NCBI GenBank assembly: GCA_024704175.1
Contig: CP085629.1
Span: 7,801,501-7,865,500, forward strand
Direction of reading: 5' to 3'
DNA: 64,000 nucleotides
From: Paenibacillus sp. P25
GTDB taxonomy: Bacteria > Bacillota > Bacilli > Paenibacillales > NBRC-103111
Position 1 is the first letter of the stretch. Each line of letters starts with the position of its first letter. This document shows positions 8,664 to 17,187 of this stretch, in pieces. A model generated the notes under the pieces. It did not search any database and was not told where the DNA came from. It saw nothing but the letters and a program-made list of their open reading frames with translations. A program made the position numbers and the translations under genes.

Positions 8664-9278
8664 TCAGGAATTTGGTTCTCCGATGATTCGGTCCATCTGA
8701 TTTAAATCCTTGTCATAATGCAGCCCCAGATGATAGGCTCGCGTTAAGATCCTTTCGAAAATTTCCGGCCTTGAATCCAAGGTGTCATATAAAATCTCCA
8801 CCTTGCTATCCAAGATTCCGCAGTAATCGGCCATCCCGACGTTCAGCAGTTGGGAGAGCATCTTATCGTATTGTCTTTTCTCAAAGTGTTCCTTCGGAGC
8901 GGCCGCGAGACCGAGCCACAGTACTTTTTTATGATGCAATTTACCGGAGCCGTAAGCAAAACCATTATTCCATACCCGGTCGATATACCCTTTTAGCATA
9001 GCGGGCAGACTGTACCACCATACCGGAAAAATATAGGCAAGAGCATCGTGTCTCTTCATTCGTTCCATTTCCGCCTCAACCTCGGGCGAATAGATTTTGC
9101 GATCAGATGCCCAATCGGGTTCATCCGCTCCCCATAGCACCGGATTAAACCCGCTGCGATGAAGATCCAGCACCTCCGTTTCGTGTCCCGCATCAGCGAG
9201 GCCCTGTGTGAATCGGGCTGCAACGGAAAAGGTTAAGGAATTCACTCGCGGGTGCGATACAACGGTTAATATTTTCAC
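8664..9278 (-). CDS. NAD(P)H oxidoreductase, flavodoxin-like (NQO/MdaB family)
   Basis: 204 residues. The flavodoxin-like quinone-reductase fold is shown by MKILTVVSHPRVNSLTFSVA (phosphate-binding start), the HDALAYIFPVWWYSLPAMLKGYIDRVW block and the FAYGSGKLHHKKVLWLG segment. These FMN/FAD enzymes make two-electron reductions of quinones or nitro compounds in the cytosol. Start is GTG 9278 with GGAAGGTG upstream. It is divergent from the HxlR regulator at 9448, the usual arrangement for redox-stress genes controlled by a neighbouring HxlR/MarR-type protein. Confidence 0.87.
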   Translation of the reverse strand: MKILTVVSHPRVNSLTFSVAARFTQGLADAGHETEVLDLHRSGFNPVLWGADEPDWASDRKIYSPEVEAEMERMKRHDALAYIFPVWWYSLPAMLKGYIDRVWNNGFAYGSGKLHHKKVLWLGLAAAPKEHFEKRQYDKMLSQLLNVGMADYCGILDSKVEILYDTLDSRPEIFERILTRAYHLGLHYDKDLNQMDRIIGEPNS

Positions 9279-9361
9279 GATTCGTCACCTTCCATTCGCT
9301 ACTTTTTACTTCCATGTGGTACGATTGTATTATGGAATAGGAAATGCAAAAAAGGAAGAAC

Positions 9362-9418
9362 GTACTTTTTTGTACAATAAGAACCAAAAAGTAATATAGG
9401 CACCGAAAAGTACCTTTT
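9362..9418. promoter_or_regulatory. candidate HxlR operator region
   Basis: In the gap between the divergent oxidoreductase and hxlR-type genes there is GTAC-T6-GTAC (9362-9375), then AAAAAGTAATA and AAAAGTACCTTTT. Repeated GTAC/AAAGTAC half sites are typical of DUF24/HxlR operators. No binding evidence beyond the repeats. Confidence 0.45.
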
Positions 9419-9447
9419 AAAATAATGAATTAAAGGATGGTTATCCC

Positions 9448-9885
9448 ATGGAAAGGCTGGAAACACGAACTTATAACATCCCTGCAGAAGCGACATTGGA
9501 GGTTTTGGGAGGGAAATGGAAGCTGTTGATCTTATGCCATTTAAACTGTGGACCCGGACCCAAGAGAACAAGTGAATTGAAAAGGAATATTCCCGATATC
9601 ACACACAAAATGTTGACCCAGCGGCTTCGGGAGTTGGAGGAGGACGGGATCATCACAAGAACGGTATATAATCAAGTGCCGCCGAAAGTCGTCTATGAAA
9701 TGAGTGAACTCGGAAGGTCGCTGAAATCCATCTTAGACCAATTGGACCAGTGGGGGAGCAATATATCCATCATCGGCAATGGAAATCCACCTGCTCGGAA
9801 TGAGGAAGCGACCGCGCGGATCACAATAAATTCCGCAGGAAACCAATTAAACCGGCACCATAATGTGCCGGTTAACTGTGCTTAG
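9448..9885 (+). CDS. HxlR (DUF24) family transcriptional regulator
   Basis: 145 residues, winged helix. The HxlR core is plain: EVLGGKWKLLILCHL, then SELKRNIPDITHKMLTQRLRELEEDGII and the wing RTVYNQVPPKVVYEMSELG. Such proteins sense quinones, aldehydes or disulfide stress and control an adjacent oxidoreductase. Here the divergent quinone reductase is the obvious target. The last 40 residues after LDQWG are not conserved and run past the stop of the convergent LysR gene, so the two coding regions overlap by 14 bases. Confidence 0.88.
   Translation: MERLETRTYNIPAEATLEVLGGKWKLLILCHLNCGPGPKRTSELKRNIPDITHKMLTQRLRELEEDGIITRTVYNQVPPKVVYEMSELGRSLKSILDQLDQWGSNISIIGNGNPPARNEEATARITINSAGNQLNRHHNVPVNCA
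9850..9873. terminator. hairpin at the overlapping ends of convergent genes
   Basis: A perfect 9-bp stem AACCGGCAC / GTGCCGGTT with loop CATAAT lies inside the last codons of the HxlR gene and over the stop of the LysR gene. On the reverse strand it is followed by TTTAATTGGTTT, so it may act as a weak terminator for the LysR gene. Confidence 0.5.
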
Positions 9886-10768
9886 ACTGCATTTCTTTTA
9901 TAATTTGTAAGAACCGATTAACATCCTCGGATGGATGTAAGGGATACAGCAAACCAAAGGGTATGGTGAAATCCAAATCGCTGGGGATGGTCACTAAGGA
10001 CGGATGAACATCCGCCCATGCCTCCAAAGTGAGCATGACCGTATTCGTTTCCTCGCAACGATTGAATACATCGATATCATAAAGACGCGGAACATCTTTA
10101 ATTCGGATTTTCGGATGGTTCCTCTTCAAAAAGTCACGAATTCCCTCAATGACTGCGCTTTTTCCACCGTTCACCACAGCCAGCTTCTCTCCATACAAAT
10201 CTTGGACAGACAGTATTTTTTTAGAAGACAGCGGGTGGTTGCGGGATACCGCAAAGCAGAAGCGGTAGCTTCCCAGCTCAAGCACACGGAAATGTTCCTT
10301 CCAGTTCTCTGTAAGGATCGGCCCTACGATGAAATCAAAATGTTGGCCAATTGTACGATAAGTGGTTGGGAGTGTATAAGCATCATCCTCAAAATGGACG
10401 ATGTTGATTTTGAACTGCGGATACCGGTCGCTGATTTCATTCCACATATCCAGCAAAACCTTGCAGGGATTCAGCATAGAGGTTCCAACACGGATAACAA
10501 TCTGACTTGCCTGTGAGGTCGCCCGCATCCGCAGCAGGGCTTCTTGAAAATACTGCAGCATAAATGCCGCATCTTTGCTAAAGGATTTTCCTGCCTCAGT
10601 GAGCCCGACGCCATGGTTCGTACGAACGAATAGAGGCACACCTACATGCTTTTCCAACAAATTCATTTGCTTCATCACAGCGGTTGGAGAAACAAATAGT
10701 TTTTCAGCCGCCTTGGAAAAGCCGCCGGACTCCGCCACTTGAATAAACGTGTTCAATTGCTCATTCAT
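9872..10768 (-). CDS. LysR family transcriptional regulator
   Basis: 298 residues from ATG 10768 (MNEQLNTFIQVAESGGFSKAAEKLFVS). The LysR winged helix includes SPTAVMKQMNLLEKHVGVPLF and the VGLTEAGKSF wing, followed by a periplasmic-binding-like effector domain (GTSMLNPCKVLLDMWNEI; FDFIVGPIL; ESHPLSSKKI-like segment). An upstream in-frame ATG at 10810 would add 14 residues but has a poor ribosome site. It is divergent from the aldo/keto reductase at 10895, its probable target. Confidence 0.88.
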   Translation of the reverse strand: MNEQLNTFIQVAESGGFSKAAEKLFVSPTAVMKQMNLLEKHVGVPLFVRTNHGVGLTEAGKSFSKDAAFMLQYFQEALLRMRATSQASQIVIRVGTSMLNPCKVLLDMWNEISDRYPQFKINIVHFEDDAYTLPTTYRTIGQHFDFIVGPILTENWKEHFRVLELGSYRFCFAVSRNHPLSSKKILSVQDLYGEKLAVVNGGKSAVIEGIRDFLKRNHPKIRIKDVPRLYDIDVFNRCEETNTVMLTLEAWADVHPSLVTIPSDLDFTIPFGLLYPLHPSEDVNRFLQIIKEMQSKHS

Positions 10769-10894
10769 TCCAAGAACATCCCTTTTGTATAAACTATTGG
10801 TTAATACCATGCTAACCTATTTGAACTTCCGCATCAAGTGCTGCAGCTGTAACATTAGAGAGGAATTCGGAGAGAATGAAGGGAGCCAAAGCAA

Positions 10895-11876
10895 ATGCAT
10901 AAAAGAAAATTAAGAGATTTGGAAGTGTCCGCCATCGGTTATGGCTGTATGGGGCTATCTCTAGGTTACGGTGCTGTGCCGGAGCGCGGTGAGGCAATTG
11001 GCCTGATTCGCAAGGCTTATGATTTAGGCTGTACTTTTTTCGACACGGCTGAGATCTACGCCATGGGTTCCAATGAGGAACTCGTGGGGGAGGCGCTGAA
11101 GCCTATCCGGGATCAGGTTGTGATTGCCACGAAGATTATGTATGAAAAAAACGACGAAGTAAGCTCTAACGAGAAGATGCTGCAACAAATCAGGGGGCGT
11201 GTGGAAGCTTCTCTGCGAAGACTTGGAACCGATCATATCGACCTCTATTATCAGCACAGAGTGAACAAGGACATCCCGGTGGAAGATATCGCTTACTGCA
11301 TGGGCGTACTGATGAAAGAAGGAAAAATCCTGGGCTGGGGACAGTCGCAGGCTACAGAAGAGGAAATAAGGCGCGCGCATGCGGTCACTCCCCCTGACGG
11401 CGATTCAGAGCGAATTTTCCATCATGGAGCGGATGTTTGAACAGGATGTGATCCCCACATGTGAAGAGCTGGGTATCGGCTTTGTTCCGTTCTCTCCGCT
11501 GGGCAACGGATTTTTGTCGGGGAAAATCCAAGCAGGTACCGAGTTTGTCGGATTTGACGCAAGGAGGGTGATCACTCGCTTCAACAAGGACAATATTCAA
11601 GCCAATCAGCCATTGCTGGATTTATTAACCCGATTTGCAGAATTAAAGGGGACCACTCCGGCGCAGATTTCTCTTGCCTGGATGCTGCATAAACAAGAGT
11701 TTATCGTACCCATTCCCGGTTCACGAAAACTGGAGCGAATTGAGGAAAACCTGGGAGCAGCTGACATCGAGCTAACGGATGATGAATATCATCAATTGGA
11801 GAATGAACTTGCTAAAATCGTGATCCACGGCAACAGAAGAGATGAAGATCTTGCAAAGCTGAGGGATCTCAAATGA
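10895..11876 (+). CDS. aldo/keto reductase, single frameshift
   Basis: NADPH-dependent aldo/keto reductase, TIM barrel, about 327 residues when repaired. It shows GYGCMGLSLGYG (start of barrel), FFDTAEIYAMGSNEELVGEAL (catalytic Asp/Tyr), the catalytic Lys in VIATKI, DHIDLYYQHRV (catalytic His), QSEFSIMER and IPIPGSRKLERIEENL (cofactor loop). The frame breaks in the C5 run 11390-11394; removing one C gives VTPLTAIQSEF. It is close to the AKR13/YakC type that reduces aldehydes. The divergent LysR protein is the likely regulator. Confidence 0.88.
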
Positions 11877-11999
11877 AGATAGGCTAAAATTAAAACTTAT
11901 TCAAAGATGCCGGTACCTGACGTATTTTCTTGCTACTCTTGATTTACGCTTCATTGCAAGTGAGTAATGAGGACGCAAATGAGGAGGAGGAAGCAGAAT

Positions 12000-12401
12000 A
12001 TGGCTGATGCAAATGCTCTTGACGAAACGTTATGCGGCCGAGCATTTAAGGCTTTTCGTGCAGCATTTGAGGAAGGGGATACTACGCATTTTCTGGCGCT
12101 TGTGAATGACGATTTTCACTTTTCCATTCCTTTGCCGATCGACGGTTGGAAAGAAAGACAAGTAGGGGCGGAGCGGTTTAATGAACTGGTTCGCTTTGAA
12201 CGGGAAATTTTGAGAGTAAAGTTCAATCCCTTGATCGAACTTCATGATGACCCGTTTGGGATTGTTGTATTTCAAGCTGAAGGGACATTAAGCAACCAGC
12301 CGTATCGCAATGAGCTTGCTGTCGTTTTTGAATTCAAACATAATCAAATTTGTTCGTTTAAAGAATTTGTAGGCATGCCGCTAAAAAAATATGAGGACTG
12401 A
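12000..12401 (+). CDS. SnoaL/NTF2-like protein
   Basis: 133 residues from ATG 12000 (GAGGAGGAGG 9 bases upstream). The cone-shaped alpha+beta barrel of the SnoaL/NTF2 superfamily is suggested by the pattern AFKAFRAAFEEGDTTHFLALVNDDFHFSIPLP... and the late strands IVVFQAEGTL and AVVFEFKHNQICSFKEFVG. Members bind small ligands, as polyketide cyclases, isomerases or plain binding proteins. No catalytic residues can be assigned. Monocistronic, with its own terminator downstream. Confidence 0.72.
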   Translation: MADANALDETLCGRAFKAFRAAFEEGDTTHFLALVNDDFHFSIPLPIDGWKERQVGAERFNELVRFEREILRVKFNPLIELHDDPFGIVVFQAEGTLSNQPYRNELAVVFEFKHNQICSFKEFVGMPLKKYED

Positions 12402-12431
12402 TTCGATTCCTCTTGGCTCAATAAAGAATAG

Positions 12432-12455
12432 AAGCACCCTGCGGGGTGCTTTTTT
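12432..12455 (+). terminator. intrinsic terminator
   Basis: AAGCACCC-TGCG-GGGTGCTT followed by a T run. It ends transcription of the SnoaL-like gene and, read in reverse, could also act on the MerR gene. Confidence 0.9.
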
Positions 12456-12475
12456 CGTTCTATTATTACGAAAGG

Positions 12476-12863
12476 TCAAATTTTAATCGTTTTATGGTCC
12501 ATTTGAGCTTGAAGAACATCGTATAATGCCAATTTATAATTGATCTTATCTAAATTGTAGTAAAGTTCTTTTATTTTTTTCTCTATTTCTGATTTATGGG
12601 TTAACATCATTTCTTTGCGAATGGAAATCGTTCGATCTCCTTCTTTATATTAAGTTTACGTATTCCTGGATTTGGGCGACGGGCATTCCTGTTGCTCGAA
12701 GCGCGGTAGTAAAGTGAATCCACTCTAAATCTTCTTGGTCATAGATGCGTTTCCCACTTTCATCACGCTTTACATAAGGGAGAAGTCCCTCGCTTTCATA
12801 GTAGCGTAGTGCGGAAGCCGATATTCCTGTGATCTCGGTAACTTCTTTAATACTCATCATCAT
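12476..12863 (-). CDS. MerR family transcriptional regulator, single frameshift
   Basis: The N-terminal MerR winged helix (MSIKEVTEITGISASALRYYESEGLLP, then RIYDQEDLEWIHFTTALRATGMPVAQIQEYVNL) is followed by a frame break near 12650. The next frame gives the rest: YKEGDRTISIRKEMMLTHK and a coiled dimerisation helix IEKKIKELYYNLDKINYKLALYD, ending at TGA 12476. The repaired length of about 128 residues is normal for the aldehyde-responsive AdhR/YraB branch. It is divergent from an aldo/keto reductase, as in those systems. The missing frame had left an apparent 72-residue stub. Confidence 0.82.
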
Positions 12864-12920
12864 TCTTCTCTCCTATATTCAAGTACACTTTAATACATTT
12901 TCAAAAGAATCTGCATACAA

Positions 12921-13853
12921 ATGCTGCCGAAAAGAGACGCTAACATCATGGTTTCGGCCATGGGTTTAGGCTTGATGGGAATGTCGGAACTTTATGGAAA
13001 AGCGAATGATGAAGAATCGATTCGCACGATCCTTCGTGCATTAGAACTGGGCTTTACGCTGCTTGATACAGCCGATTGCTATGGCAATGGCCATAACGAG
13101 GAATTGCTCGGCAAAGCGTTGAAAGGACGTCGCGAACAAGCGATCATTGCGTCTAAGTTTGGTGTGGGACCTAATTTTGAAGGGGTCTTCGGACGTCCCG
13201 ACTATGTGAAAGCCGCGATCGATAGAAGCTTACAGCGATTAGGTGTTGACCATATTGACTTGTATTATTATCACCGCATGGATCCTGAAGTGCCTATTGA
13301 GGAAACGGTAGGAGCAATGTCCGATTTGGTTAAGGACGGAAAAGTGCGATATATCGGGTTATCGGAAGCATCGTCAGATCTCGTGCGCCGAGCCCACACG
13401 GTTCACCCCATCTCCGCTTTGCAAACAGAGTATTCCCTTTGGAGCCGGGAAGTGGAAACCGATATTTTGCCTACTGTTAGCGAACTAGGCATTACTTTCG
13501 TAGCGTATAGTCCATTAAGCAGAGGATTTTTGTCCGGAAGCGTGCGTAAGTTCGAGGATTTTGCCGAAACGGATTATCGCCGAGTCCTGCCGCGTTTTCA
13601 AGGAGACCATCTCCAAAAGAACCTTGAGTTAGTTGACAAAGTGAAAGAAATCGCCAAAGAAAAAAATTGTACGCCTTCACAATTAGCCATTGCTTGGACG
13701 ATGGCCAACGGAGCTTTACCGATTTCCGGAACGAAACGCGTGTCCTATTTGGAGGAAAATCTAGGATCATTGGAAGTTACACTGACCTCCGAAGATTTGC
13801 GTCGAATGGAAGAAGTCATGCCCAAAGACTCCGTAAGCGGGGAGCGTTATTAA
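12921..13853 (+). CDS. aldo/keto reductase
   Basis: 310 residues, TIM barrel. MGLGLMGMSELYG, LLDTADCYGNGHNEELLGKAL (Asp/Tyr), IIASKFG (catalytic Lys), DHIDLYYYHRM (His), LQTEYSLWSR and PISGTKRVSYLEENLGSL (NADPH loop). It belongs to the same family as the gene at 10895 but differs in sequence and is not a recent duplicate. No good ribosome site precedes ATG 12921 and the first residues (MLPKRDANIM) do not match the family's usual start, so the N-terminus may be altered. Likely under the divergent MerR regulator. Confidence 0.87.
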   Translation: MLPKRDANIMVSAMGLGLMGMSELYGKANDEESIRTILRALELGFTLLDTADCYGNGHNEELLGKALKGRREQAIIASKFGVGPNFEGVFGRPDYVKAAIDRSLQRLGVDHIDLYYYHRMDPEVPIEETVGAMSDLVKDGKVRYIGLSEASSDLVRRAHTVHPISALQTEYSLWSREVETDILPTVSELGITFVAYSPLSRGFLSGSVRKFEDFAETDYRRVLPRFQGDHLQKNLELVDKVKEIAKEKNCTPSQLAIAWTMANGALPISGTKRVSYLEENLGSLEVTLTSEDLRRMEEVMPKDSVSGERY

Positions 13854-13867
13854 TAAGTCAGCTTAAT

Positions 13868-13924
13868 AAAGCAGCGGCAATCCAGGACGTCATTTTCCAG
13901 TCCGAGGTCGCCGGCGCTTTCGAT
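13868..13924. repeat. palindromic repeat, copy A
   Basis: Imperfect hairpin AAAGCAGCGGC...GCCGGCGCTTT with an inner CAGGACGTC...GTCC section, between convergent genes. It shares arms, spacer pattern and the preceding ATAAGT-AG-T-AATAAA motif with the elements at 15621 and (more loosely) 19446. Confidence 0.55.
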
Positions 13925-13934
13925 TTTATTATGA

Positions 13935-14297
13935 CTACATCCACTTTAAACGGCCAATCGCAACAAACAGGGCAAGCGCCAAGAAAATGATGTTCACGAT
14001 AATTTCTCTGTATTCGCCGCGTATCATATGGAATACGGCACCGAAAAGAACGATTGCGGCAAGTCCGGCCGCGGCAATCGGCGTCAAAACAGGGACGATT
14101 TTTGTAATTTGAGGTAAAATTAAACCGATTACTCCAAGCAATTCCGCTAAGCCAATAAAGAAAACGAGACTTTTTGGAACATCACTCACCCATGTCCAGG
14201 ACGTTTTGGCCGCTTCATACTGAATCGCCTTTAGCCAGCCGGAATAAATAAATCCTAATGCTAATATCCCTTGTACGATCCATAAAACGACATTCAT
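13935..14297 (-). CDS. DoxX family membrane protein
   Basis: 120 residues and four predicted TM helices: VLWIVQGILALGFIYSGWLK, SLVFFIGLAELLGVIGLIL, VLTPIAAAGLAAIVLFGAVF and EIIVNIIFLALALFVAIG. The early SGWLK and the GLAELLGVIGLILP segment match DoxX/DoxD-like proteins, which associate with redox enzymes in the membrane; their biochemical role is poorly known. It is divergent from an HxlR-type regulator (14441), suggesting oxidant- or electrophile-responsive control. Confidence 0.85.
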   Translation of the reverse strand: MNVVLWIVQGILALGFIYSGWLKAIQYEAAKTSWTWVSDVPKSLVFFIGLAELLGVIGLILPQITKIVPVLTPIAAAGLAAIVLFGAVFHMIRGEYREIIVNIIFLALALFVAIGRLKWM

Positions 14298-14440
14298 GAT
14301 TTACGCCAACTCCCTCTTGTGTCTATTGAGCTCTAGATGCATAATAATCCATAGAAATCGCTTTAGGAAGTAGTTACTTAAAATAAACGTAGTATACAAA
14401 AAGAAACCTTAGGTGAATAGAGAAGTGGAGGATAATATTC

Positions 14441-14812
14441 ATGCCTACCTTTTGTAAATTCGAGACGGCGCTCGAGATCCTTGTCGGGAAATGGAAGCCG
14501 GTTATTCTGCTTCGCCTTTTTTCAAACGGAACCATGAGATTTAGTGAACTTCAAAAAGCGATACCGGATATAACCAAAAAGATGCTGACCCAACAGTTAC
14601 GGGAGCTGGAGTATCACGATATTGTTCATCGTGAGATCTACCACCAAATTCCACCGAAGGTGGAATATTCCATCACAGAATACGGTAAAGGGATGGCCAC
14701 CCTTTTGCAGGCGTTAAATGATTGGGGAGTAGCTCATATGGAGCATTTAAATGAGTTATACGGTACGAATCATTCAGTGGAACCGCATACAAAGGATGCA
14801 ATGGATAAATAG
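14441..14812 (+). CDS. HxlR (DUF24) family transcriptional regulator
   Basis: 123 residues. It carries the HxlR core FETALEILVGKWKPVILLRLF, FSELQKAIPDITKKMLTQQLRELEYHDIV and HREIYHQIPPKVEYSITEYGKG. Cys5 in MPTFCKFE is at the position of the conserved N-terminal redox Cys of YodB/HypR-type sensors, so thiol-based sensing is possible. Good ribosome site GTGGAGG before ATG 14441. Its likely target is the divergent DoxX gene. Confidence 0.88.
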   Translation: MPTFCKFETALEILVGKWKPVILLRLFSNGTMRFSELQKAIPDITKKMLTQQLRELEYHDIVHREIYHQIPPKVEYSITEYGKGMATLLQALNDWGVAHMEHLNELYGTNHSVEPHTKDAMDK

Positions 14813-14858
14813 TTGACGCTAATGGAATGAAAAATTATTAGTTTGTGGGGGATGGGAA

Positions 14859-14981
14859 ATGAACTCAATCCGAGAGATGACAGTAAATGATTATGAACAA
14901 ATGATTGAATTATGGAATGGCATTGAGGGATTCATTGGGGCTATTTTATGTGGGCACGATGGGAGAAGAGGTAGAAAATAA
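14859..14981 (+). pseudogene. GNAT acetyltransferase remnant (internal deletion)
   Basis: ATG 14859 starts MNSIREMTVNDYEQMIELW, a typical GNAT N-terminus. It jumps straight to GFIGAILCGHDGRRG, which in intact proteins lies beside the acetyl-CoA loop some 35-40 residues later. The frame then ends at TAA 14981. An in-frame deletion plus loss of the C-terminal half explains this. The remnant overlaps the next GNAT gene. Confidence 0.65.
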
Positions 14982-15555
14982 GAATGCTATTGTGGAGGGA
15001 ATTGAAAAGAACAAAGTGATCGAGATCAATGAATTAGCGCTATCAGACATGGGCCCGGCTTACGAGGTGTTCAGGCGATCCATTCCCGTTGCCTTTGAGC
15101 AGGAAGGATTGACAGAACTCACAGAAGAGATCCGGCAAGAGATCGAAGGCAAAAGACGTATGCTGCATGATGCTTTGTTTACTGTGGGCACAGCGGTCCG
15201 ATTTCTTGTTGCCCGTATGGACGGTAATATTGTCGGCGTCATTTCATTCGGACCCTGCAATGATGATATTATCAAATGTACCGACGACCGGCTGAAGAAC
15301 GTTGGTGAACTGGGCAGCATATATGTGCTGCCAGAATATCAGGGACGGGGGATCGGCTCCGCTTTAATTAAAGCGATGGCTAACCAACTGGCTGAACGAG
15401 GAATTGATAGTTTTTGTCTGGATAGTGGTTACCGGCATGCCCAAGAAAAATGGTTGCAAAAATTCGGTCAGCCTTATACAACTGTGCAAGATTATTGGGG
15501 CCCGGGTTCTGTACACATGGTCTGGTACTGTAAAACTGCCGATTATGTGGGCTAA
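14959..15555 (+). CDS. GNAT family N-acetyltransferase
   Basis: 198 residues if ATG 14959 is used. It has the GNAT fold with motif A VGELGSIYVLPEYQGRGIGSALIKAM (acetyl-CoA pyrophosphate loop QGRGIG) and a preceding strand NIVGVISFG. The N-terminal helices are DMGPAYEVFRRSIPVAFEQEGL. The closing CLDSGYRHAQEKWLQKFGQPYTTVQDYWGPG fits family members with unknown small-molecule substrates. The start is uncertain because it sits inside the GNAT remnant; the upstream fusion looks like a deletion scar. GTG 15016, with GGAGGGA upstream, is an alternative. Confidence 0.8.
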   Translation: MGEEVENKNAIVEGIEKNKVIEINELALSDMGPAYEVFRRSIPVAFEQEGLTELTEEIRQEIEGKRRMLHDALFTVGTAVRFLVARMDGNIVGVISFGPCNDDIIKCTDDRLKNVGELGSIYVLPEYQGRGIGSALIKAMANQLAERGIDSFCLDSGYRHAQEKWLQKFGQPYTTVQDYWGPGSVHMVWYCKTADYVG

Positions 15556-15620
15556 TTTGTAAATCCAGTATAGGATATTATTTGGTTGAACATTGAGTTA
15601 TCGGATAAGTTAGTTCAATA

Positions 15621-15670
15621 AAACAGCGGCTAGTCTAGGACTTTATTTTCCGTCCAGACAGCCGCTGTTT
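15621..15670. terminator. palindromic repeat, copy B, acting as bidirectional terminator
   Basis: A perfect 10-bp outer stem AAACAGCGGC / GCCGCTGTTT, with inner TAGGACTTTATTTTCCGTCCAGA, lies between the convergent GNAT and GntR genes. T-rich tracts flank both sides. It is related to the elements at 13868 and 19446. Confidence 0.75.
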
Positions 15671-15777
15671 CGTTTCTTGGGGTCAGTTCCCACTCCTAGA
15701 GCAAACTGCTCCTTTTTTAATTGCTGCTAGTCTACAACGGATTTGGGTAAAGGTGACGTTTTGTAGGCATCATCTGC

Positions 15778-16464
15778 TTATCGGTTGTCCAACAGGATAT
15801 CCGCGGTGAGTTGGATATGCGCTCTAAAGAACTCGACGGCACGATCGCTGTCGCGGCTAAGAACGGCATCTGCTAATGCTTTATGTTCGGCGCGGCCATC
15901 GCGAGTTGGCGGTCGCGGGATCGAACAATGCCGGTAAAATTCGCTCAAATCCCAAAGGCGTCCGCAGATATCCAGGAGAACCGGATTCGGACATGCGGCG
16001 ATAAGTTGGTAATGGAATTGACGGTGGAGGTCGGACCATTCTTCGCGAACGGCAAGCTTTTGATTCACTTCCTCGTACTCGGCCGTTTGCGATAATTTGT
16101 GGTGAACGGCGATTACATTCGATTCCCAGGTGAGATCGCCATGGGCGATGGATTGGCGTAATGCTGCGGATTCATTGATCAACCGCGCCTCTATGATGCT
16201 ATTCAGTTCTTCTTCCGACACTGTCTTCACTGAAAATCCGTGATTCGGGTTTTGCAAGACGAGGCCTTGGGTCGCCAGCCGGGTCAATGCTTCTCGAACG
16301 ACGGCAACCGAGACATCGAAACCTTTGGCTAATTCCGAAACGGTTAAGGGAAAGCCCGGTTCATATTGTCCGGACAGAATATCGGACTGCAGTTTCTTTG
16401 TGACATTTTCGCTTAAAGTGGACGAACCGTTTCTTTTGGCCATGAAGCCGACACCATCCTTCAT
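15778..16464 (-). CDS. GntR family regulator (FadR/FCD subfamily)
   Basis: About 221-228 residues. The N-terminal GntR winged helix is KKLQSDILSGQYEPGFPLTVSELAKGFDVSVAVVREALTRLATQGLV. The C-terminal all-helical FCD domain carries the metal/ligand ligands typical of the group (ARLINESAALRQSI; DLHRQFHYQLIAACPNPVLL; EHKALADAVLSRDSDRAVEFFRAHI). Such proteins answer to carboxylic acids. Start could be ATG 16443 (MAKRNGSS) or 16464; neither has a strong ribosome site. It is divergent from the PEBP gene, with TCGATT-type repeats between them. Confidence 0.87.
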   Translation of the reverse strand: MKDGVGFMAKRNGSSTLSENVTKKLQSDILSGQYEPGFPLTVSELAKGFDVSVAVVREALTRLATQGLVLQNPNHGFSVKTVSEEELNSIIEARLINESAALRQSIAHGDLTWESNVIAVHHKLSQTAEYEEVNQKLAVREEWSDLHRQFHYQLIAACPNPVLLDICGRLWDLSEFYRHCSIPRPPTRDGRAEHKALADAVLSRDSDRAVEFFRAHIQLTADILLDNR

Positions 16465-16544
16465 GCACTTCGGGATTATACACGTCTAAATAATTTACAA
16501 CGAAATTTATAAAAAAACAAGGAGTAAATTCGATAGTGAATATA

Positions 16545-16592
16545 ATAATCGATTTATATTTACAAAATCGATTTTGATGAATATAATCGAAT
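16545..16592. promoter_or_regulatory. candidate GntR operator cluster
   Basis: Three spaced ATCGA-centred repeats: AATCGATT (16547-16554), AAAATCGATTTT (16564-16575) and ATAATCGAATT (about 16583-16593). They lie in the gap between gntR-type and PEBP genes, where the operator of the divergent regulator is expected. Confidence 0.42.
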
Positions 16593-16620
16593 TGTAGTCA
16601 AAAAAAGGAGGTATTTCCCA

Positions 16621-17154
16621 ATGAGAAACAACCCGTTTGCCAAATTGCCGGAAGTCGCAGCCTTCCAGGTAACGAGTAACGACATCGCGGAGGGCCTTCC
16701 TCTACCGCCCCAGCAATACTCAGGGATGTCAGGAGTGGAAGGAGGCAAAGATCTTTCGCCCCATTTGAAATGGTCAGGTGCGCCCGAAGGGACGAAGAGT
16801 TTCGCCGTAACCGCGTATGACCCGGATGCACCAACCGGATCGGGCCTCTGGCACTGGGCCGTCATCAATATCCCTGCCAGCGTCAACGAACTGCCGACCG
16901 GCGCCGGCGACGAGCATGGCGGCGGCTTGCCGCAAGGTGCCCTGCAGTCGCCGAACGATGTGCGACTCGGGCGGTTTATCGGTGCGGCGCCTCCAGCGGG
17001 ACACGGTCCTCATCGGTATTATTTTGTCGTTCATGCGCTGGATGTCGAGAATATCGAAGTCGACCCTCACGCCACGCCGGCTCTCTTAGGCTTTACCATG
17101 TTGAGCCATACGCTGGGAAGAGCCGTTCTCATGGCAACAGGGGAAATCAAGTAA
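16621..17154 (+). CDS. YbhB/YbcL family PEBP-like protein
   Basis: 177 residues of the phosphatidylethanolamine-binding (Raf kinase inhibitor-like) family. Seen are GKDLSPHLKWSGAPEGTKSFAVTAYDPDAP (the DPDxP ligand-site motif) and LWHWAVINIPASVNELP, then HRYYFVVHALD and a C-terminal ATPALLGFTMLSHTLG. Bacterial members are cytosolic, of unclear function. A very good ribosome site (AAAAGGAGG) precedes ATG. No signal peptide. It is probably regulated by the divergent GntR protein. Confidence 0.92.
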   Translation: MRNNPFAKLPEVAAFQVTSNDIAEGLPLPPQQYSGMSGVEGGKDLSPHLKWSGAPEGTKSFAVTAYDPDAPTGSGLWHWAVINIPASVNELPTGAGDEHGGGLPQGALQSPNDVRLGRFIGAAPPAGHGPHRYYFVVHALDVENIEVDPHATPALLGFTMLSHTLGRAVLMATGEIK

Positions 17155-17187
17155 CCCAAGCCGTTTAGGGCTATAGGAGACGATGGT

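Noticed and set aside
12645..12863. A truncated 72-residue MerR protein
   Set aside because: The remaining 56 codons are present in the adjacent frame, so it is a one-base slip in a full-length gene.
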